Source of the DNA: an uncultured Erythrobacter sp.
GTDB taxonomy: Bacteria; Pseudomonadota; Alphaproteobacteria; Sphingomonadales; Sphingomonadaceae
Assembly (NCBI GenBank): GCA_947495555.1
Contig: CANLZI010000001.1
Coordinates: forward strand, 348,861 to 412,860
Direction: 5' to 3'
DNA: 64,000 bases
The position numbers were made by a program, and so were the translations under genes. The notes below the pieces were generated by a model that was not told the DNA's origin, did not search any database, and was given only the letters and a program-made list of their open reading frames with translations. Shown here one piece after another: positions 42,916-53,244 of the stretch. The first letter of the stretch is position 1. The number at the start of each line of letters is the position of its first letter.

Positions 42916-45150
42916 TTACGATACTGCCTTGTCGTCTTGTTTTTCGGCGGGGTGCCTTGCGAAACGCAGGATGACGCGCGTGCCAGCGGTTTCGCCCGCA
43001 GAAAAGCTCATATCGCCGCCATGTTCGTCGACGATCTTGTTCACAATCGCGAGCCCCAAGCCGGTGCCTTTGTCGCGGGTGGTCATATAGGGTTCGGCAA
43101 TCCGCTCGCGTTCTTGCGGCAATCCGATGCCATTATCTTCAACCGAGATGGTGAGCATCTCGTCATCAGCCACCATCTTTACGGCAATCTTGCCTCGATA
43201 GTCCGGCTCTGCACCATTAGACATGCTTTCAACCGCTTCGATCGCGTTTTTGAGAACATTGGTCATCGCTTGACCCAATTGGTGTTTGTCGCAGTTCAAT
43301 TCGCAGCCATCGGGGGCGTCTATCGATATCGAGAAATCGACTTGTGGATGCGCAACCTCTTGCAAGAACAGGGCTTGCTTGACCAAGTCTGCGCCATCTT
43401 CCGGGCGGAAATTGGGTTTGGGCAAACGCGCAAAGGACGAGAATTCGTCGACCATCTGACGCAGTCCACCGACTTGCCGAACAATGGTATTAGTCAGCTC
43501 GTCAAACAATTCACCATCGCTCTCGATTTGCTTGCGATAGCGCCGCTTAAGCCGCTCCGTCGCGAGTTGAATTGGGGTGAGCGGATTCTTGATCTCATGC
43601 GCAATTCGCCGGGCAACGTCGGACCACGCTGCTTGGCGTTGATGGAGCAGCTGGCGGGTGATGTCCTCAAAGGTAATCACATGCCCGCCCCTTGCCGGAG
43701 CCAGCTTCACCGCCAGCGTCAGCAATTCCTGCGCCTTGGATTGGGTCACAATGCCGCTGCTTTGGTTTGCTTCGATCAAGCTACCAATTTCCGGCGACAA
43801 ATCAGACAAATTTGCGCCGATTGCGGAAGGCTCCCCATGCCCAATAAGCAGCTCTTGAGCAGAACTGTTCATCAGCAAGATCTGGCCGTCCTTATCGACC
43901 GATACGACACCCGCCGTCACCGATTCCAAGACGGCTTCGGTAAAAGCACGACGGTCATCGATTTGCCTGTTCGCATTGACCAGGTCATCGGTCTGCTTTT
44001 CCAACTGCACCGTCATTCGGTTGAACGCGCGGTTGAGCAAACCGATCTCGTCCGCCCCGGTGCGTCCTTTTACGCGCAAGTCAAAGTTGCCTGCTCCCAC
44101 TTTGCGAGCAGCGGCAACCAGATCAGTGAGCGGCTCCACCTGTCGATCTGCGAAACGTAAGGCAAACCAGACAGACACACCAACCAGGCCCAGGCTCACC
44201 AAGAAAAGGGCTAGATTGAACCGCAGTTGGAGGGCTCTGGCCCGCTGGATCAACACTTCATAGGCTGTTGAGATGGACTTTGCTTGTTCCCACGACTGGA
44301 ACGATCGAGCCTCAGAGTTTCGAGCGTTATACAGGAACAATCCGCTCTCCAGATCAATCGGGGCGATCGCCTCGATCCGGGTTGGATTGGCAGAGATGTA
44401 AACGGGTTCCCCTTGGGCAAGCGATGCCAAGGCCGGACCGGCGACCATGGTGGGGTCATTGCCTTCTGTAAGGTCGTAAGACGCGGCCACGCGCAAATTT
44501 GCATCGTCAATCTTTTGCAAGATGACGGTTTCATTCAACTCACGACCTTGCATCTGGAAGGTAACAAACTCAGCGAAGTTTTCCTCCGCCAATTCGTTGG
44601 GCGTAATGATCTCTAAACCAGAGAGATAAAAGCGGACATCGCCAGCCATAGTGATGGTTTCATCACCAACATTGCGCTGGTTCTCTTCATAATAGCCTTG
44701 CGCCAATTCATTGGCGTTCTGCATCAATCCACGCGAGTTATCCGAAAACCAGAAATCTACGCCAGATTGAAACAAGAAGGCGGCAAAGGCAGCGACCAGC
44801 AAGGTTGGCACAGCAGCAACAAGAGAGAAAAAGAAGACTAGCCTGACATGCAGTCTAGCGGTGCTGCCTGCGGCTCGTCGTAAAGCCAACCGACGCCCCA
44901 GCAAAACCAGCAAGGTCATCGCCGGGATTAGCGTGCTGATCAGCAACACGGCGACTTGTGCAGATGGCAGCAATTGTCCGCCCGGCGGCGCATTGGTGAA
45001 TGCGAACCATGTGCTCCACACAGCCAACACAAATGCCACAGCAGATGCGATCTCTAGCCAGCGATAGAAATTTGCTTTCCGCGTCGCCACCACAAAGCGG
45101 CGCCACCATCGTGGAGACTTGCGGTCTATTGTGGCTAAAGAGGAACTCAT
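42916..45150 (-). CDS. ntrY: Sensor histidine kinase NtrY
   Basis: Membrane kinase for NtrX. Hydrophobic segments near residues 30-50, 62-82, 97-122 and 285-305 place a periplasmic sensor domain between helices three and four. A HAMP domain (LRFADRQVEPLTDLVAAA) and a PAS domain precede the dimerisation helix with the phospho-accepting His in [15 protein letters not shown]. The ATPase domain has VLKNAIEA (N box), VEDNGIGLP and KGTGLGLAIV. The ATG at 45150 (744 aa) was preferred to the TTG at 45180. It is 58 bases downstream of ntrC. Confidence 0.94.
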   Translation of the reverse strand: MSSSLATIDRKSPRWWRRFVVATRKANFYRWLEIASAVAFVLAVWSTWFAFTNAPPGGQLLPSAQVAVLLISTLIPAMTLLVLLGRRLALRRAAGSTARLHVRLVFFFSLVAAVPTLLVAAFAAFLFQSGVDFWFSDNSRGLMQNANELAQGYYEENQRNVGDETITMAGDVRFYLSGLEIITPNELAEENFAEFVTFQMQGRELNETVILQKIDDANLRVAASYDLTEGNDPTMVAGPALASLAQGEPVYISANPTRIEAIAPIDLESGLFLYNARNSEARSFQSWEQAKSISTAYEVLIQRARALQLRFNLALFLVSLGLVGVSVWFALRFADRQVEPLTDLVAAARKVGAGNFDLRVKGRTGADEIGLLNRAFNRMTVQLEKQTDDLVNANRQIDDRRAFTEAVLESVTAGVVSVDKDGQILLMNSSAQELLIGHGEPSAIGANLSDLSPEIGSLIEANQSSGIVTQSKAQELLTLAVKLAPARGGHVITFEDITRQLLHQRQAAWSDVARRIAHEIKNPLTPIQLATERLKRRYRKQIESDGELFDELTNTIVRQVGGLRQMVDEFSSFARLPKPNFRPEDGADLVKQALFLQEVAHPQVDFSISIDAPDGCELNCDKHQLGQAMTNVLKNAIEAVESMSNGAEPDYRGKIAVKMVADDEMLTISVEDNGIGLPQERERIAEPYMTTRDKGTGLGLAIVNKIVDEHGGDMSFSAGETAGTRVILRFARHPAEKQDDKAVS

Positions 45151-45208
45151 CGTTGCTAGATTACAACGCCAGTGTTGCAATCATGCAAGTGTTTTCTCCA
45201 CAATTGCG

Positions 45209-46621
45209 TCAAAACGTGTGTGCAAAGCGGTCGGGATTGATCGACAACTCGTTCAAGCGCTTGCGCAACGTGTTCCGATTGATGCCCAGCAATTGCGCAG
45301 CCCTAACCTGATTGCCGTTGGTTTGCTCCAAAGCGTGTTCGAACAAGGGTTTCTCGAACGCAGCCAATGCTGTGTGATATAGCGCGCCCGACTGCGGCTG
45401 GTTGCTGGACAGCCAATGGTGGAGCGCTGAACCAAATCCCAACTGCTCCGCCTGACTCGCGTTTGAGCTCTCGTCTCCGATAATTTCTTGCAAGTCGCCG
45501 GCTTCGATTTGGTCTTTGCGCGCCATCAAAGCGAGGCGGTAAACAGCATTGCGCAACTCGCGCACATTGCCGCGCCATGTGCGGGTTTTCAGCGCTGCAA
45601 TTGCGTCCGACGTAATAGCCCGGCGAGGCAAGCCTTCTTCTGCAGCTTCGGCCAGGAAGTGCTTGGTCAGAACTTCAACGTCCTCGGTACGCTCACGCAA
45701 GGGCGGCAATTCAATCGGGACGACATTGAGCCGGTAGAACAAATCTTCACGGAATGTCCCCGCCTCTATCATCGGGCCCAGATCCCGATTGGTCGCAGCG
45801 ATAATCCGGACATCAACGGCAATTTCTTGCCGCCCACCTACTCTGCGGATCCGGCCAGACTGCAAAGCGCGGAGCAAACGCGTTTGGGCCTCGGCGGGCA
45901 TGTCGCCGATCTCGTCCAGAAACAGGGTGCCGCCATTGGCTTGTTCAAACTTGCCGATAGCCTGTCCAATCGCGCCGGTGAAAGCCCCTTTTTCGTGCCC
46001 GAACAGCTCGCTTTCAATCAGATCGCCTGGGATTGCCGCCGCATTGACTGCCACCAAGGGACCGGACTTTCTGGCGCCAAGTTGGTGGATGGCCTCTGCC
46101 ACCAGTTCTTTGCCGGTGCCGGATTCCCCCGTCACAAGAACGGTCAAGTCGTTGCGCAGGACTCGCGTGATCATGCGATAGACATGCTGCATGGCGGGGC
46201 TGCGCCCGACCAATGGCATCCCGTCGCCCTCCAGCTCTGGTGAATTATCGATGCTGGCGTTTTGACCAACAGCCTGTCCAACAGCGCGGACCAATTCGTC
46301 CAAGTCAAATGGCTTGGGGAAATACTCAAAGGCTTTCGTTTCGCTCGCCCGGACCGCTGTATCCAGCGTGTTTTGAGCCGACAGGATGATCAATGGCATA
46401 TCCGGCGCGGCAGACTTCACATCACCCAAGGATTTGATGCCGTCGCCATCAACCAGCATGACGTCCGTCAGCATTACGGCATAGGCATGCTCAGCCAACA
46501 GGCGGTTGCGCCCGGCAATGCTGTCGGAATGATGGACCACGTAGCCCTCATCTTCCAACGCGGCGGTAATGACCGTCGCGATGGCCGCATCATCTTCGAT
46601 CAGCAGGACTTTGGCGTTCAT
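45209..46621 (-). CDS. ntrC: Nitrogen regulation response regulator NtrC
   Basis: Sigma-54-dependent activator of nitrogen-assimilation genes. The receiver has LIEDDAAIATV and the phosphorylated Asp in MLTDVMLVDGDG. The AAA+ domain has Walker A GESGTGKELVA, an intact GAFTGA loop (GHEKGAFTGAI) and Walker B FLDEIGDMP. The C-terminal Fis-type helix-turn-helix ends NQVRAAQLLGINRNTLRKRL. At 470 aa it is full length. It overlaps ntrB by four bases and precedes ntrY. Confidence 0.95.
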   Translation of the reverse strand: MNAKVLLIEDDAAIATVITAALEDEGYVVHHSDSIAGRNRLLAEHAYAVMLTDVMLVDGDGIKSLGDVKSAAPDMPLIILSAQNTLDTAVRASETKAFEYFPKPFDLDELVRAVGQAVGQNASIDNSPELEGDGMPLVGRSPAMQHVYRMITRVLRNDLTVLVTGESGTGKELVAEAIHQLGARKSGPLVAVNAAAIPGDLIESELFGHEKGAFTGAIGQAIGKFEQANGGTLFLDEIGDMPAEAQTRLLRALQSGRIRRVGGRQEIAVDVRIIAATNRDLGPMIEAGTFREDLFYRLNVVPIELPPLRERTEDVEVLTKHFLAEAAEEGLPRRAITSDAIAALKTRTWRGNVRELRNAVYRLALMARKDQIEAGDLQEIIGDESSNASQAEQLGFGSALHHWLSSNQPQSGALYHTALAAFEKPLFEHALEQTNGNQVRAAQLLGINRNTLRKRLNELSINPDRFAHTF

Positions 46622-47700
46622 TGCTCGTCACTTTCAGGGGCTAGCGGCAGATTGATCCGGAAGTTGGTTGTTCCTCGGGCGTCATCACGATCATGGCTGA
46701 TCCTGCCGCCCATTTCTCGCATCAATTTACGCACCAATGCCAAGCCGAGGCCTTGCCCCGATTTCTTGGAGGTTACGAAGGGTTCAAATACGTGGTCACG
46801 CAGCTTTGTGTCGATCCCTGTGCCATTATCGCTGACAGTGATTTCAACCGGCAGACGTGTTTTTCGCCCCAAATTGATCGCGCTGAAAACCAAGCCGCCA
46901 ACAAACCGCGTCCTGACTGTGACGCTTGGGTTCTCTGATCCAGACAACGCCGCATCACGCGCGTTGGAGATCAGATTGATCAGCACCTGCTCCAATGCGT
47001 CGCTGCTCGCCAATACGTCTGGCAGTGAAGGATCAAACTCCTCGATAATCTCGATCTGGTCTTTGCTGGCTGCGCGCACCGTCCTGATGGCTGCCTGAAT
47101 TGCCGCATGGAGATTGCATGGCCCGACAGGATCCGGCGTGCTGCTGCCCAATTGCTGCATCCTGTCGATAAGTCGGGCAATCCGGTCCACTTCATCGGTA
47201 ATCATATTGGCGAGCGAGCGATCCTTGGGCTGAAGCTTGCGCGCGACCAATTGACCTGCCCCTTTGATAGCAGCCAAAGGATTCTTGATCTCATGCGCCA
47301 GAATTGCCGGAGCACCCAATGTGATCGAGGCATCATCATCTTGGTTCGATGTGTCATCACGCCCTGCGTCTGACATCGTTATGACCCGCCACCCTGGATG
47401 GCTGGTGAGCGGTGACACCGTCATGTTGATGTTGATCTCTTTTCCCGCAACCTGCAGTCCAACGTCGCGGGCGACCAATGCCGCATCGTCAACCGCCAAC
47501 TTGCCCTTCACCCGGTCACTCGTGAACGCCAAGGCCTCTGCAATAGGTCTGTTCAGCAACCGTTTGGCACTGACGCCCAGCATGTTTTCCGCTGCGTGAT
47601 TGATCTCACAAATTGTTCCGTCAGCATCGATCAGCAAGGTGGCAAAGATCAATCCGCCGATCTGAGCTGCTGCGTCTGGCCTTTGCTCCATCACGTTCAC
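46618..47700 (-). CDS. ntrB: Nitrogen regulation sensor kinase NtrB
   Basis: Soluble histidine kinase that phosphorylates NtrC and is steered by the PII protein. A PAS domain (residues 15-115, [23 protein letters not shown]) precedes the phospho-accepting His in [20 protein letters not shown]. The ATPase domain has [19 protein letters not shown] and [16 protein letters not shown]. At 360 aa the size is normal. Its ATG overlaps the dusB stop (ATGA), making dusB-ntrB-ntrC one unit. Confidence 0.95.
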   Translation of the reverse strand: MNVMEQRPDAAAQIGGLIFATLLIDADGTICEINHAAENMLGVSAKRLLNRPIAEALAFTSDRVKGKLAVDDAALVARDVGLQVAGKEININMTVSPLTSHPGWRVITMSDAGRDDTSNQDDDASITLGAPAILAHEIKNPLAAIKGAGQLVARKLQPKDRSLANMITDEVDRIARLIDRMQQLGSSTPDPVGPCNLHAAIQAAIRTVRAASKDQIEIIEEFDPSLPDVLASSDALEQVLINLISNARDAALSGSENPSVTVRTRFVGGLVFSAINLGRKTRLPVEITVSDNGTGIDTKLRDHVFEPFVTSKKSGQGLGLALVRKLMREMGGRISHDRDDARGTTNFRINLPLAPESDEQ

Positions 47701-48713
47701 GCGGCTCTGCGATGCAAGAATGGAGCGTAAAAGCGCTCGATCTCGCCCAACACCTCGTCAGCATCGTCGATAAAGTTGGCTTTGTTGCGGAACTCGGCCG
47801 AGCCATGCATGCCTTTGGTGTACCAACCCAAATGTTTGCGGGCGATCTTTGTACCAACATCGCGGCCATAATGGTCGAGCATGCGTTTATAGTGCTCGAT
47901 CAGGACAGCATATTGCTCGTCAAAGCTCGGCGTCTCGCGCTTCTCGCCCGTCTTCCACCAATGCATCACCTGTCCCAGCAGCCATGGCTTGCCATAGGCA
48001 CCTCGCCCAATCATCAGGCCATCGGCGCCAGATTGTTCAAGCGCTTTTGACGCATCATCAATGGTGCAAATATCGCCATTGACGATCACCGGGATAGAAA
48101 CAGCCTCTTTCACAGAGCGAACAAAGCTCCAGTCGGCGCTGCCTTTGTACATTTGGTTGCGGGTGCGACCGTGGACGGTGATCATCTTGACCCCCAGATC
48201 CTCGGCAATACGGGCCATTTCCGGCGCGTTGAGGCTGGCATGGTCCCAACCCATCCGCATCTTTACGGTCACTGGAACGTCAACCGCCTTGACGGTTGCT
48301 TCCATCAATTTGGTTGCCAAGGGCACTTCGCGCATCAGCGCTGAGCCAGCCAGTTGGCCAACCACCTTGCGGACCGGGCAGCCAAAGTTAATGTCAATAA
48401 TCGCGGCGCCATTGCCTTCTTGCAATTTGGCCGCCTCTCCCATGCTGACAGGATCGCAGCCCACCAATTGCATCGACACTGGCTCTTCGGTCGAGTCCCA
48501 CTCGGCCTTTTGAACAGACTGGCGCGTCTCACGAATGGCCGCCTCGCTGGCAATCATCTCGGTCACATTAAGGCCTGAGCCATAGCGCCGAACCAAGGTG
48601 CGAAACGGCATATCGGTCACCCCTGTCATCGGGGCGAGCAGAACCGGCTCGGCAATTTCAACATTGCCAATCTTGATCGGTTTCAGCGCAGGAGGTGCTG
48701 GAAGCTGTGTCAT
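47697..48713 (-). CDS. dusB: tRNA-dihydrouridine synthase (DusB/NifR3)
   Basis: FMN enzyme that reduces uridine in the D loop of t[21 protein letters not shown] begins the TIM barrel, the catalytic Cys is in [11 protein letters not shown] near residue 102, [11 protein letters not shown] carries FMN contacts, and [14 protein letters not shown] and [11 protein letters not shown] complete the signature. At 338 aa it is full length. It is the first gene of the dusB-ntrBC-ntrYX-hfq-hflX operon and divergent from ispDF across about 78 bases. Confidence 0.95.
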   Translation of the reverse strand: MTQLPAPPALKPIKIGNVEIAEPVLLAPMTGVTDMPFRTLVRRYGSGLNVTEMIASEAAIRETRQSVQKAEWDSTEEPVSMQLVGCDPVSMGEAAKLQEGNGAAIIDINFGCPVRKVVGQLAGSALMREVPLATKLMEATVKAVDVPVTVKMRMGWDHASLNAPEMARIAEDLGVKMITVHGRTRNQMYKGSADWSFVRSVKEAVSIPVIVNGDICTIDDASKALEQSGADGLMIGRGAYGKPWLLGQVMHWWKTGEKRETPSFDEQYAVLIEHYKRMLDHYGRDVGTKIARKHLGWYTKGMHGSAEFRNKANFIDDADEVLGEIERFYAPFLHRRAA

Positions 48714-48791
48714 TATCCATCAGTGCCTAAAATTTGTGCAGCGCATAGTGGATTGCGCATTACCCGTCCAGACCCTAAGCCCGGCAGGCTT

Positions 48792-49961
48792 ATGTCGGAC
48801 GAACACGCTAACACCCCCCTGCCCTTTGCAGCGATTATCGTGGCTGCGGGAAAAGGCGTCCGCGCCGGCGGAGAGCTGCCCAAGCAATTCGCCCCATTCA
48901 ACGGCAAACCGCTGGTTCGCCATTCAGCCCAGGCACTGTTGGATGCTGGATGCGCGCAATTGGTGGTTGTGATCCCGACCGGCGGTCAAGAAATGGCCCA
49001 AAAGGCTTTGGCTGGCCTGGAAGCGATAGAATATGTGACGGGCGGCGCCACGCGGCAGGAATCGGTGCGCAACGGGTTGGAGGCTCTCTCCAATAGCAAT
49101 CCTGATCGCGTGCTGATCCATGATGCTGCCCGGCCAGGCCTGCATCCACCTGTCATCGAGCGGCTGATTGGCGCATTGGAAAATTCGCATGGAGCAATTC
49201 CCGTCTTGGCCGTGGTTGACAGCCTTGCGGTGGATCAAGCTGGATTGATGGCTGGCACGGCCGACCGCGACAGTTTGCGGCGGGTGCAAACACCTCAGGC
49301 GTTCCGCTATACTGCAATTTTGCAAGCTCACCGCGCTTGGCAAGGTGACTTGAACGCAGGCGACGATGCCCAGGTGCTGGCCGCAAGCGGGCAGCAAGTG
49401 GCACTGGTGTCCGGAGACGAGCGATTGAAGAAGATCACCTTTGCGGAGGATTTTTTGGGCGATAATCAGGCTGGCAATCGGATCCCGACGAGAATCGGAT
49501 CAGGCTATGACGTTCACCGGTTGGTCGCTGGCGAAGAACTATGGCTGTGCGGGCTGAAAATCGATCACGACAAGGGCCTGTCCGGCCACAGCGATGCTGA
49601 TGTTGCTTTGCATGCCGTGGTCGATGCCTTGCTCGGTGCGATTGGTGATGGCGATATTGGCACCCATTTCCCGCCCAGCGATCCTCAATGGAAGGGTGCC
49701 CCCTCCCCTATGTTTGTCGAGCACGCGGTGAAATTGGTTGGCGAAGCGGGCTATCGTGTGGGCAATGTTGATCTAACGCTAATTTGCGAAGAGCCAAAGA
49801 TTGGCCCGCATCGGGACGCTATGCGCGAAAGACTGGCCGAACTGCTTATGGTTGACTTAGGTCAGGTGAGCGTAAAGGCGACTACAACAGAAAAGCTGGG
49901 CTTCACGGGTCGCGGCGAAGGTATCGCAGCAAAAGCAAGCGTCAGCGTAATCGCGAACTGA
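48792..49961 (+). CDS. ispDF: Bifunctional IspD/IspF isoprenoid enzyme
   Basis: A fused enzyme for two steps of the methylerythritol phosphate pathway. Residues 1-225 are IspD (MEP cytidylyltransferase), with FAAIIVAAGKGVRAGGELPKQF and the HDAARP motif. Residues 232-389 are IspF (MEcPP synthase), with RIGSGYDVHRLV (zinc-binding Asp and His), SGHSDADVALHAVVDALLGA and TTTEKLGFTGRGEGI. The middle enzyme IspE must be encoded elsewhere. I chose the ATG at 48792. The ispDF fusion is common in alphaproteobacteria. Confidence 0.95.
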   Translation: MSDEHANTPLPFAAIIVAAGKGVRAGGELPKQFAPFNGKPLVRHSAQALLDAGCAQLVVVIPTGGQEMAQKALAGLEAIEYVTGGATRQESVRNGLEALSNSNPDRVLIHDAARPGLHPPVIERLIGALENSHGAIPVLAVVDSLAVDQAGLMAGTADRDSLRRVQTPQAFRYTAILQAHRAWQGDLNAGDDAQVLAASGQQVALVSGDERLKKITFAEDFLGDNQAGNRIPTRIGSGYDVHRLVAGEELWLCGLKIDHDKGLSGHSDADVALHAVVDALLGAIGDGDIGTHFPPSDPQWKGAPSPMFVEHAVKLVGEAGYRVGNVDLTLICEEPKIGPHRDAMRERLAELLMVDLGQVSVKATTTEKLGFTGRGEGIAAKASVSVIAN

Positions 49962-49977
49962 GGCAGGAGCAGAATAA

Positions 49978-50481
49978 ATGACTATGGATCGACTGCTCTC
50001 ACAAGAGATCACTGATTTGGCCCGTCGTGTTGTTGAAGAAAACGCCAAGGCTGGTCGCACGATTGCGGTTGCGGAAAGCTGCACAGGTGGACTGGTTGCC
50101 GCTGCTCTCACAGAAATTGCAGGGTCATCGTCTGTATTGGACCGCGGCTTTGTCACCTATTCCAACGATTCCAAGATGCAAACCTTGGACGTGGCAAGCG
50201 ATATCATCGAGACGTTTGGCGCGGTATCCATCGCCTGCGTTTGGGCGATGGCCAATGGCGCTTTGCACAAGAGCAAGGCCGATGTCGCAGTTGCGATCAG
50301 TGGCGTCGCGGGGCCCGGAGGTGGGACAAAGCTGAAGCCTGTGGGAACCGTTGTATTTGCCCGAGCCATTCGCGGCGCAGAAAGCGAGCCCGAGGGTGAG
50401 CTGAAGAACTTTGGCGAAGGCACCCGCGCCGAAATTCGGCATCAAGCGACGGTCTGCGCCTTGGAGTTATTGCTACCGTAA
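49978..50481 (+). CDS. CinA-family protein, C-terminal amidohydrolase domain only
   Basis: A 167-residue protein that matches the C-terminal domain of CinA, a nicotinamide-nucleotide amidohydrolase (PncC type) that recycles NMN. Signature segments are IAVAESCTGGLVAAALTEIAGSS with the catalytic Ser, LDRGFVTYSNDSKMQTL, and AISGVAGPGGGTKLKPVGTV. The N-terminal molybdopterin-binding-like domain of full CinA is absent. It begins 16 bases after ispDF and probably shares its transcript. It ends 40 bases inside the convergent next gene. Confidence 0.9.
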   Translation: MTMDRLLSQEITDLARRVVEENAKAGRTIAVAESCTGGLVAAALTEIAGSSSVLDRGFVTYSNDSKMQTLDVASDIIETFGAVSIACVWAMANGALHKSKADVAVAISGVAGPGGGTKLKPVGTVVFARAIRGAESEPEGELKNFGEGTRAEIRHQATVCALELLLP

Positions 50482-50903
50482 AGCAGCGCTGCGCGCGCTT
50501 CGAAAGCCTCCACCATTTTGTGGAATGCGCGGTCAAAATATTGACCAGCAATCGCCTCAAACATCTTGTTCTTGAATGAGAAATCGACGCTGAAAAACAG
50601 CTCGCAGCCGCCTTGAGGCAATTGCTTGAAGGTCCAATTGTTGTCGAGATCGCGCAGCGGCCCGTCCATATAATGCACATCGATAGAGTGCGGGCGATCC
50701 TTGCTCACCTTGGATGTGAATTTTTCCCGTAGCGATTTGAAGCCAACCACCATGTCAGCAATCATTTCCGTTTCACTGTCAGACCGCACGCGCGTGGCCA
50801 CCACCCAAGGCAGGAATTCACCATAGCGGCCTACATCTGCCACCAGATCGAACATCTGCTCTGCGCTGTAGGGCAGAATTCTCGTCTCGCGGTTACTCGG
50901 CAT
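50442..50903 (-). CDS. RatA/Coq10-type START-domain protein
   Basis: A START/SRPBCC (polyketide cyclase-like) domain of 153 aa, with ILPYSAEQMFDLVADVGRYGEFLPWVVATRV and DGPLRDLDNNWTFKQLPQGG. This matches the family called RatA in E. coli and Coq10 in mitochondria, which binds ubiquinone or other hydrophobic ligands. The toxin name should not be taken as function here. It lies just downstream of lipA on the same strand, a common order in alphaproteobacteria, and overlaps the end of the cinA-like gene by 40 bases. Confidence 0.9.
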   Translation of the reverse strand: MPSNRETRILPYSAEQMFDLVADVGRYGEFLPWVVATRVRSDSETEMIADMVVGFKSLREKFTSKVSKDRPHSIDVHYMDGPLRDLDNNWTFKQLPQGGCELFFSVDFSFKNKMFEAIAGQYFDRAFHKMVEAFEARAALLYGSNNSKAQTVA

Positions 50904-50911
50904 CCCGCTGC

Positions 50912-51880
50912 CTAAGCAGTAGCTTGCTTTGCGGTTGGTTTGGCCAGCTTCTCAGCCCGTGCCGCCTTCATTTGCGCGAAATCGTCGCCCGCGTGATAGC
51001 TTGATCGGGTGAGCGGGCTCGAGGCAACCTGCAAGAAACCCTTGGCTCGGGCAATCGAACCATAGGCGTCAAATGCTTTAGGCGGGACAAATTCTTCGAC
51101 CGTTGCGTGGCGCGGGGTTGGCTGAAGATATTGGCCCATGGTGATGAAATCCACCTCGGCGCTGCGCATGTCATCCATCACCTGGTGGACTTCTAGGCGC
51201 TGCTCGCCCAGCCCCAGCATGATGCCCGATTTGGTGAAGATCATCGGGTCATGGCGCTTCACTTCTTCCAACAAGCGCAGCGATGCGTAATAGCGCGCGC
51301 CTGGCCGGATCGTGGGATACAGACGCGGAACGGTTTCCAGATTGTGGTTATACACATCTGGTCCGGCTTCGCAGATCGCTTCTACTGCAGGGCGCATCTT
51401 GCCGCGAAAATCTGGCGTGAGGATTTCAATCGTTGTGTTGGGCGTATTGCGGCGCAGGGCCTCAATCACCTTCACGAATTGTCCGGCACCGCCGTCCGGC
51501 AAATCATCCCGGTCAACGCTGGTGATGACAATGTGCTCCAAGCCCATTTTAGCAGCCGCAATGGCAGTGTGTTCTGGCTCAAGCGGATCAACCTTGCGAG
51601 GCATGCCGGTCTTCACATTACAGAACGCACAAGCACGCGTGCAAACATCGCCCAAAATCATCACGGTGGCGTGCTTTTTGGTCCAACATTCCCCGATATT
51701 CGGGCACGCCGCCTCTTCACACACAGTGTTCAGATTGAGGTCGCGCATCAACTTGCGCGTCTCTTGATAGCCCTTGCTAACAGGCGCGCGTACGCGAATC
51801 CAATCAGGCTTGCGTTGGCGTGCTGGGCGGTCTTCAAGTGCCGCTGGTGAAACCGGAGTTAGGTCGTTCATCAGGCCCAT
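50912..51880 (-). CDS. lipA: Lipoyl synthase
   Basis: Radical SAM enzyme that inserts two sulfurs into octanoyl groups of E2 and H proteins. The auxiliary cluster ligands are in [12 protein letters not shown] and the radical SAM triad in [34 protein letters not shown] and SGIMLGLGE complete the signature. At 322 aa it is the usual length; the ATG at 51871 is an alternative start. It can be expected to modify the PDH E2 encoded at 26367-27782. Confidence 0.96.
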   Translation of the reverse strand: MGLMNDLTPVSPAALEDRPARQRKPDWIRVRAPVSKGYQETRKLMRDLNLNTVCEEAACPNIGECWTKKHATVMILGDVCTRACAFCNVKTGMPRKVDPLEPEHTAIAAAKMGLEHIVITSVDRDDLPDGGAGQFVKVIEALRRNTPNTTIEILTPDFRGKMRPAVEAICEAGPDVYNHNLETVPRLYPTIRPGARYYASLRLLEEVKRHDPMIFTKSGIMLGLGEQRLEVHQVMDDMRSAEVDFITMGQYLQPTPRHATVEEFVPPKAFDAYGSIARAKGFLQVASSPLTRSSYHAGDDFAQMKAARAEKLAKPTAKQATA

Positions 51881-51952
51881 CTAGTGAATGGCGTTGATAG
51901 GCGCAATGGTGCTACTTGCCGCTGCGTAAATGGTACTATACCTCAATCCCCC

Positions 51953-52939
51953 ATGGAAACGACAGCTCTTCAGACCTTTACCTCTCCCGTCGTCCTTTTC
52001 TTCGTCTTGGGACTATTGGCTGCTTTCGCGCGCTCTGATCTGGCAATTCCCGAAGCTATCGCCAAAGGTATGTCGCTATATTTGATGGCGGCTATCGGAA
52101 TGAAAGGCGGCGTAGCCGTTTCAAAATCCGGTATAGATGGCACGGTATTGACGGCGCTGGGTCTGGGCATTGCGGCGAGTTTTCTGATGCCCTTTCTGGC
52201 GTATGCGTTGCTCAAAGGATTTGCCAAGCTTGACCGGTTAAACGCTGGCGCTGTTGCAGCGCATTATGGCTCGGTCAGCGTTGTGACCTTTGTAACAGCA
52301 GTGGAGATTCTAGAGATTCAAGGCAAGCCTCCAGGAGGCTATATGGTTGCAGTGATGGCTGCGATGGAAACTCCAGCAATTCTCACCGGTCTGCTGTTGG
52401 CTCGAGGAATGGGGTCAGGCTCCAGTAGTCAATCAACTGGCGAGATGCTGCACGAGGTGTTCTTCAACTCGTCAGTCGTGCTGTTGTTGGGTGCCTTTGC
52501 AATCGGGATCATCAGCGGAGCCCAAGGCTTCGCCGAAGTTAGCCCATTCTTCCAGGCAGGGTTCAAGGGCGTTTTGTGCATCTTCTTGCTTGATATGGGC
52601 TTGATCGCAGCTCGCAGGATAATGGATGCCCGTGCGGTTACCTGGCGAATGGCGACGATCGCGATTGCACTGCCACTGATCAACGGAGTGATCGGAACAT
52701 CGGCTGCGGTTGCGCTTGGGCTGGATGTGGGGTCTGCGGCAGCATTGGGGGTCTTGTGCGCCAGCGCCAGCTATATCGCAGTGCCGGCAGCCATGCGGCT
52801 TGCCCTGCCCGAGGCCGATCCAGGGATTTATCTCACCATGTCTTTGAGTATAACTTTCCCATTCAACATTCTTATCAACATTGGCCTGATTAGCGCGCTT
52901 GCGACCGCGCTGTCTGGCCAAGGAGCTGTCACGCCATGA
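51953..52939 (+). CDS. sbtA: SbtA-type sodium-dependent bicarbonate transporter
   Basis: A 328-residue membrane protein with about ten hydrophobic helices. VVLFFVLGLLAAFARSDLAIP, SLYLMAAIGMKGGVAVSKSGID and NAGAVAAHYGSVSVVTFVTA are features of the SbtA/DUF897 family, known in cyanobacteria as a high-affinity Na+/HCO3- symporter. The gene overlaps an SbtB-like gene (ATGA), which itself runs into a carbonic anhydrase gene, so bicarbonate supply is the likely job. I chose the ATG at 51953 because helix 1 starts there. It is divergent from lipA. Confidence 0.9.
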   Translation: METTALQTFTSPVVLFFVLGLLAAFARSDLAIPEAIAKGMSLYLMAAIGMKGGVAVSKSGIDGTVLTALGLGIAASFLMPFLAYALLKGFAKLDRLNAGAVAAHYGSVSVVTFVTAVEILEIQGKPPGGYMVAVMAAMETPAILTGLLLARGMGSGSSSQSTGEMLHEVFFNSSVVLLLGAFAIGIISGAQGFAEVSPFFQAGFKGVLCIFLLDMGLIAARRIMDARAVTWRMATIAIALPLINGVIGTSAAVALGLDVGSAAALGVLCASASYIAVPAAMRLALPEADPGIYLTMSLSITFPFNILINIGLISALATALSGQGAVTP

Positions 52940-53244
52940 TCGAAACGGTCACCCGCAAGCGGATCGAAATTCTGACCGACACAGCTTTAGTCAAACGCGT
53001 TACCAGCGCCATTGATAGCGCGGGTATTACGGGTTGGACGATCACTCCAGTCAGTTCAGGAAAAGGGCGAGACGGCCATTGGCGTGAAGAGCGCGTAATG
53101 GGCACTGACAAAGTGTTTGTGCTGACCATCGCCTCCGAGGAAAAGGCCGACGCTCTGGCCGAGAAAATTGCGCCTTTGCTGTCCTCGCATGGCTTTTTGT
53201 TGTCGATGTGGGACGTCCAAGTGATCAGAGGGGAACGGTTTTAG
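52936..53244 (+). CDS. sbtB: SbtB-like PII-family signalling protein
   Basis: A 102-residue protein with the ferredoxin-like PII fold: KRIEILTDTALVKRVTSAIDSAGITGWTI, then a T-loop region VSSGKGRDGHWREERVMG, then KVFVLTIASEEKADALAEKIAPLL. In cyanobacteria SbtB binds adenine nucleotides and controls SbtA. The T-loop is short and lacks the Tyr of GlnB. A four-base overlap with the transporter gene supports a matched pair. The stop overlaps the carbonic anhydrase start (TAGTG). Confidence 0.85.
   Translation: MIETVTRKRIEILTDTALVKRVTSAIDSAGITGWTITPVSSGKGRDGHWREERVMGTDKVFVLTIASEEKADALAEKIAPLLSSHGFLLSMWDVQVIRGERF

Noticed and set aside
42937-44160. 407-residue open frame opposite ntrY
   Set aside because: It is the antisense shadow of a well-supported histidine kinase gene and shows no recognisable domain.
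50442-50903. Toxin of a toxin-antitoxin pair (RatA)
   Set aside because: No adjacent RatB-like partner; the Coq10-type START domain next to lipA fits a lipid or quinone-binding role better.
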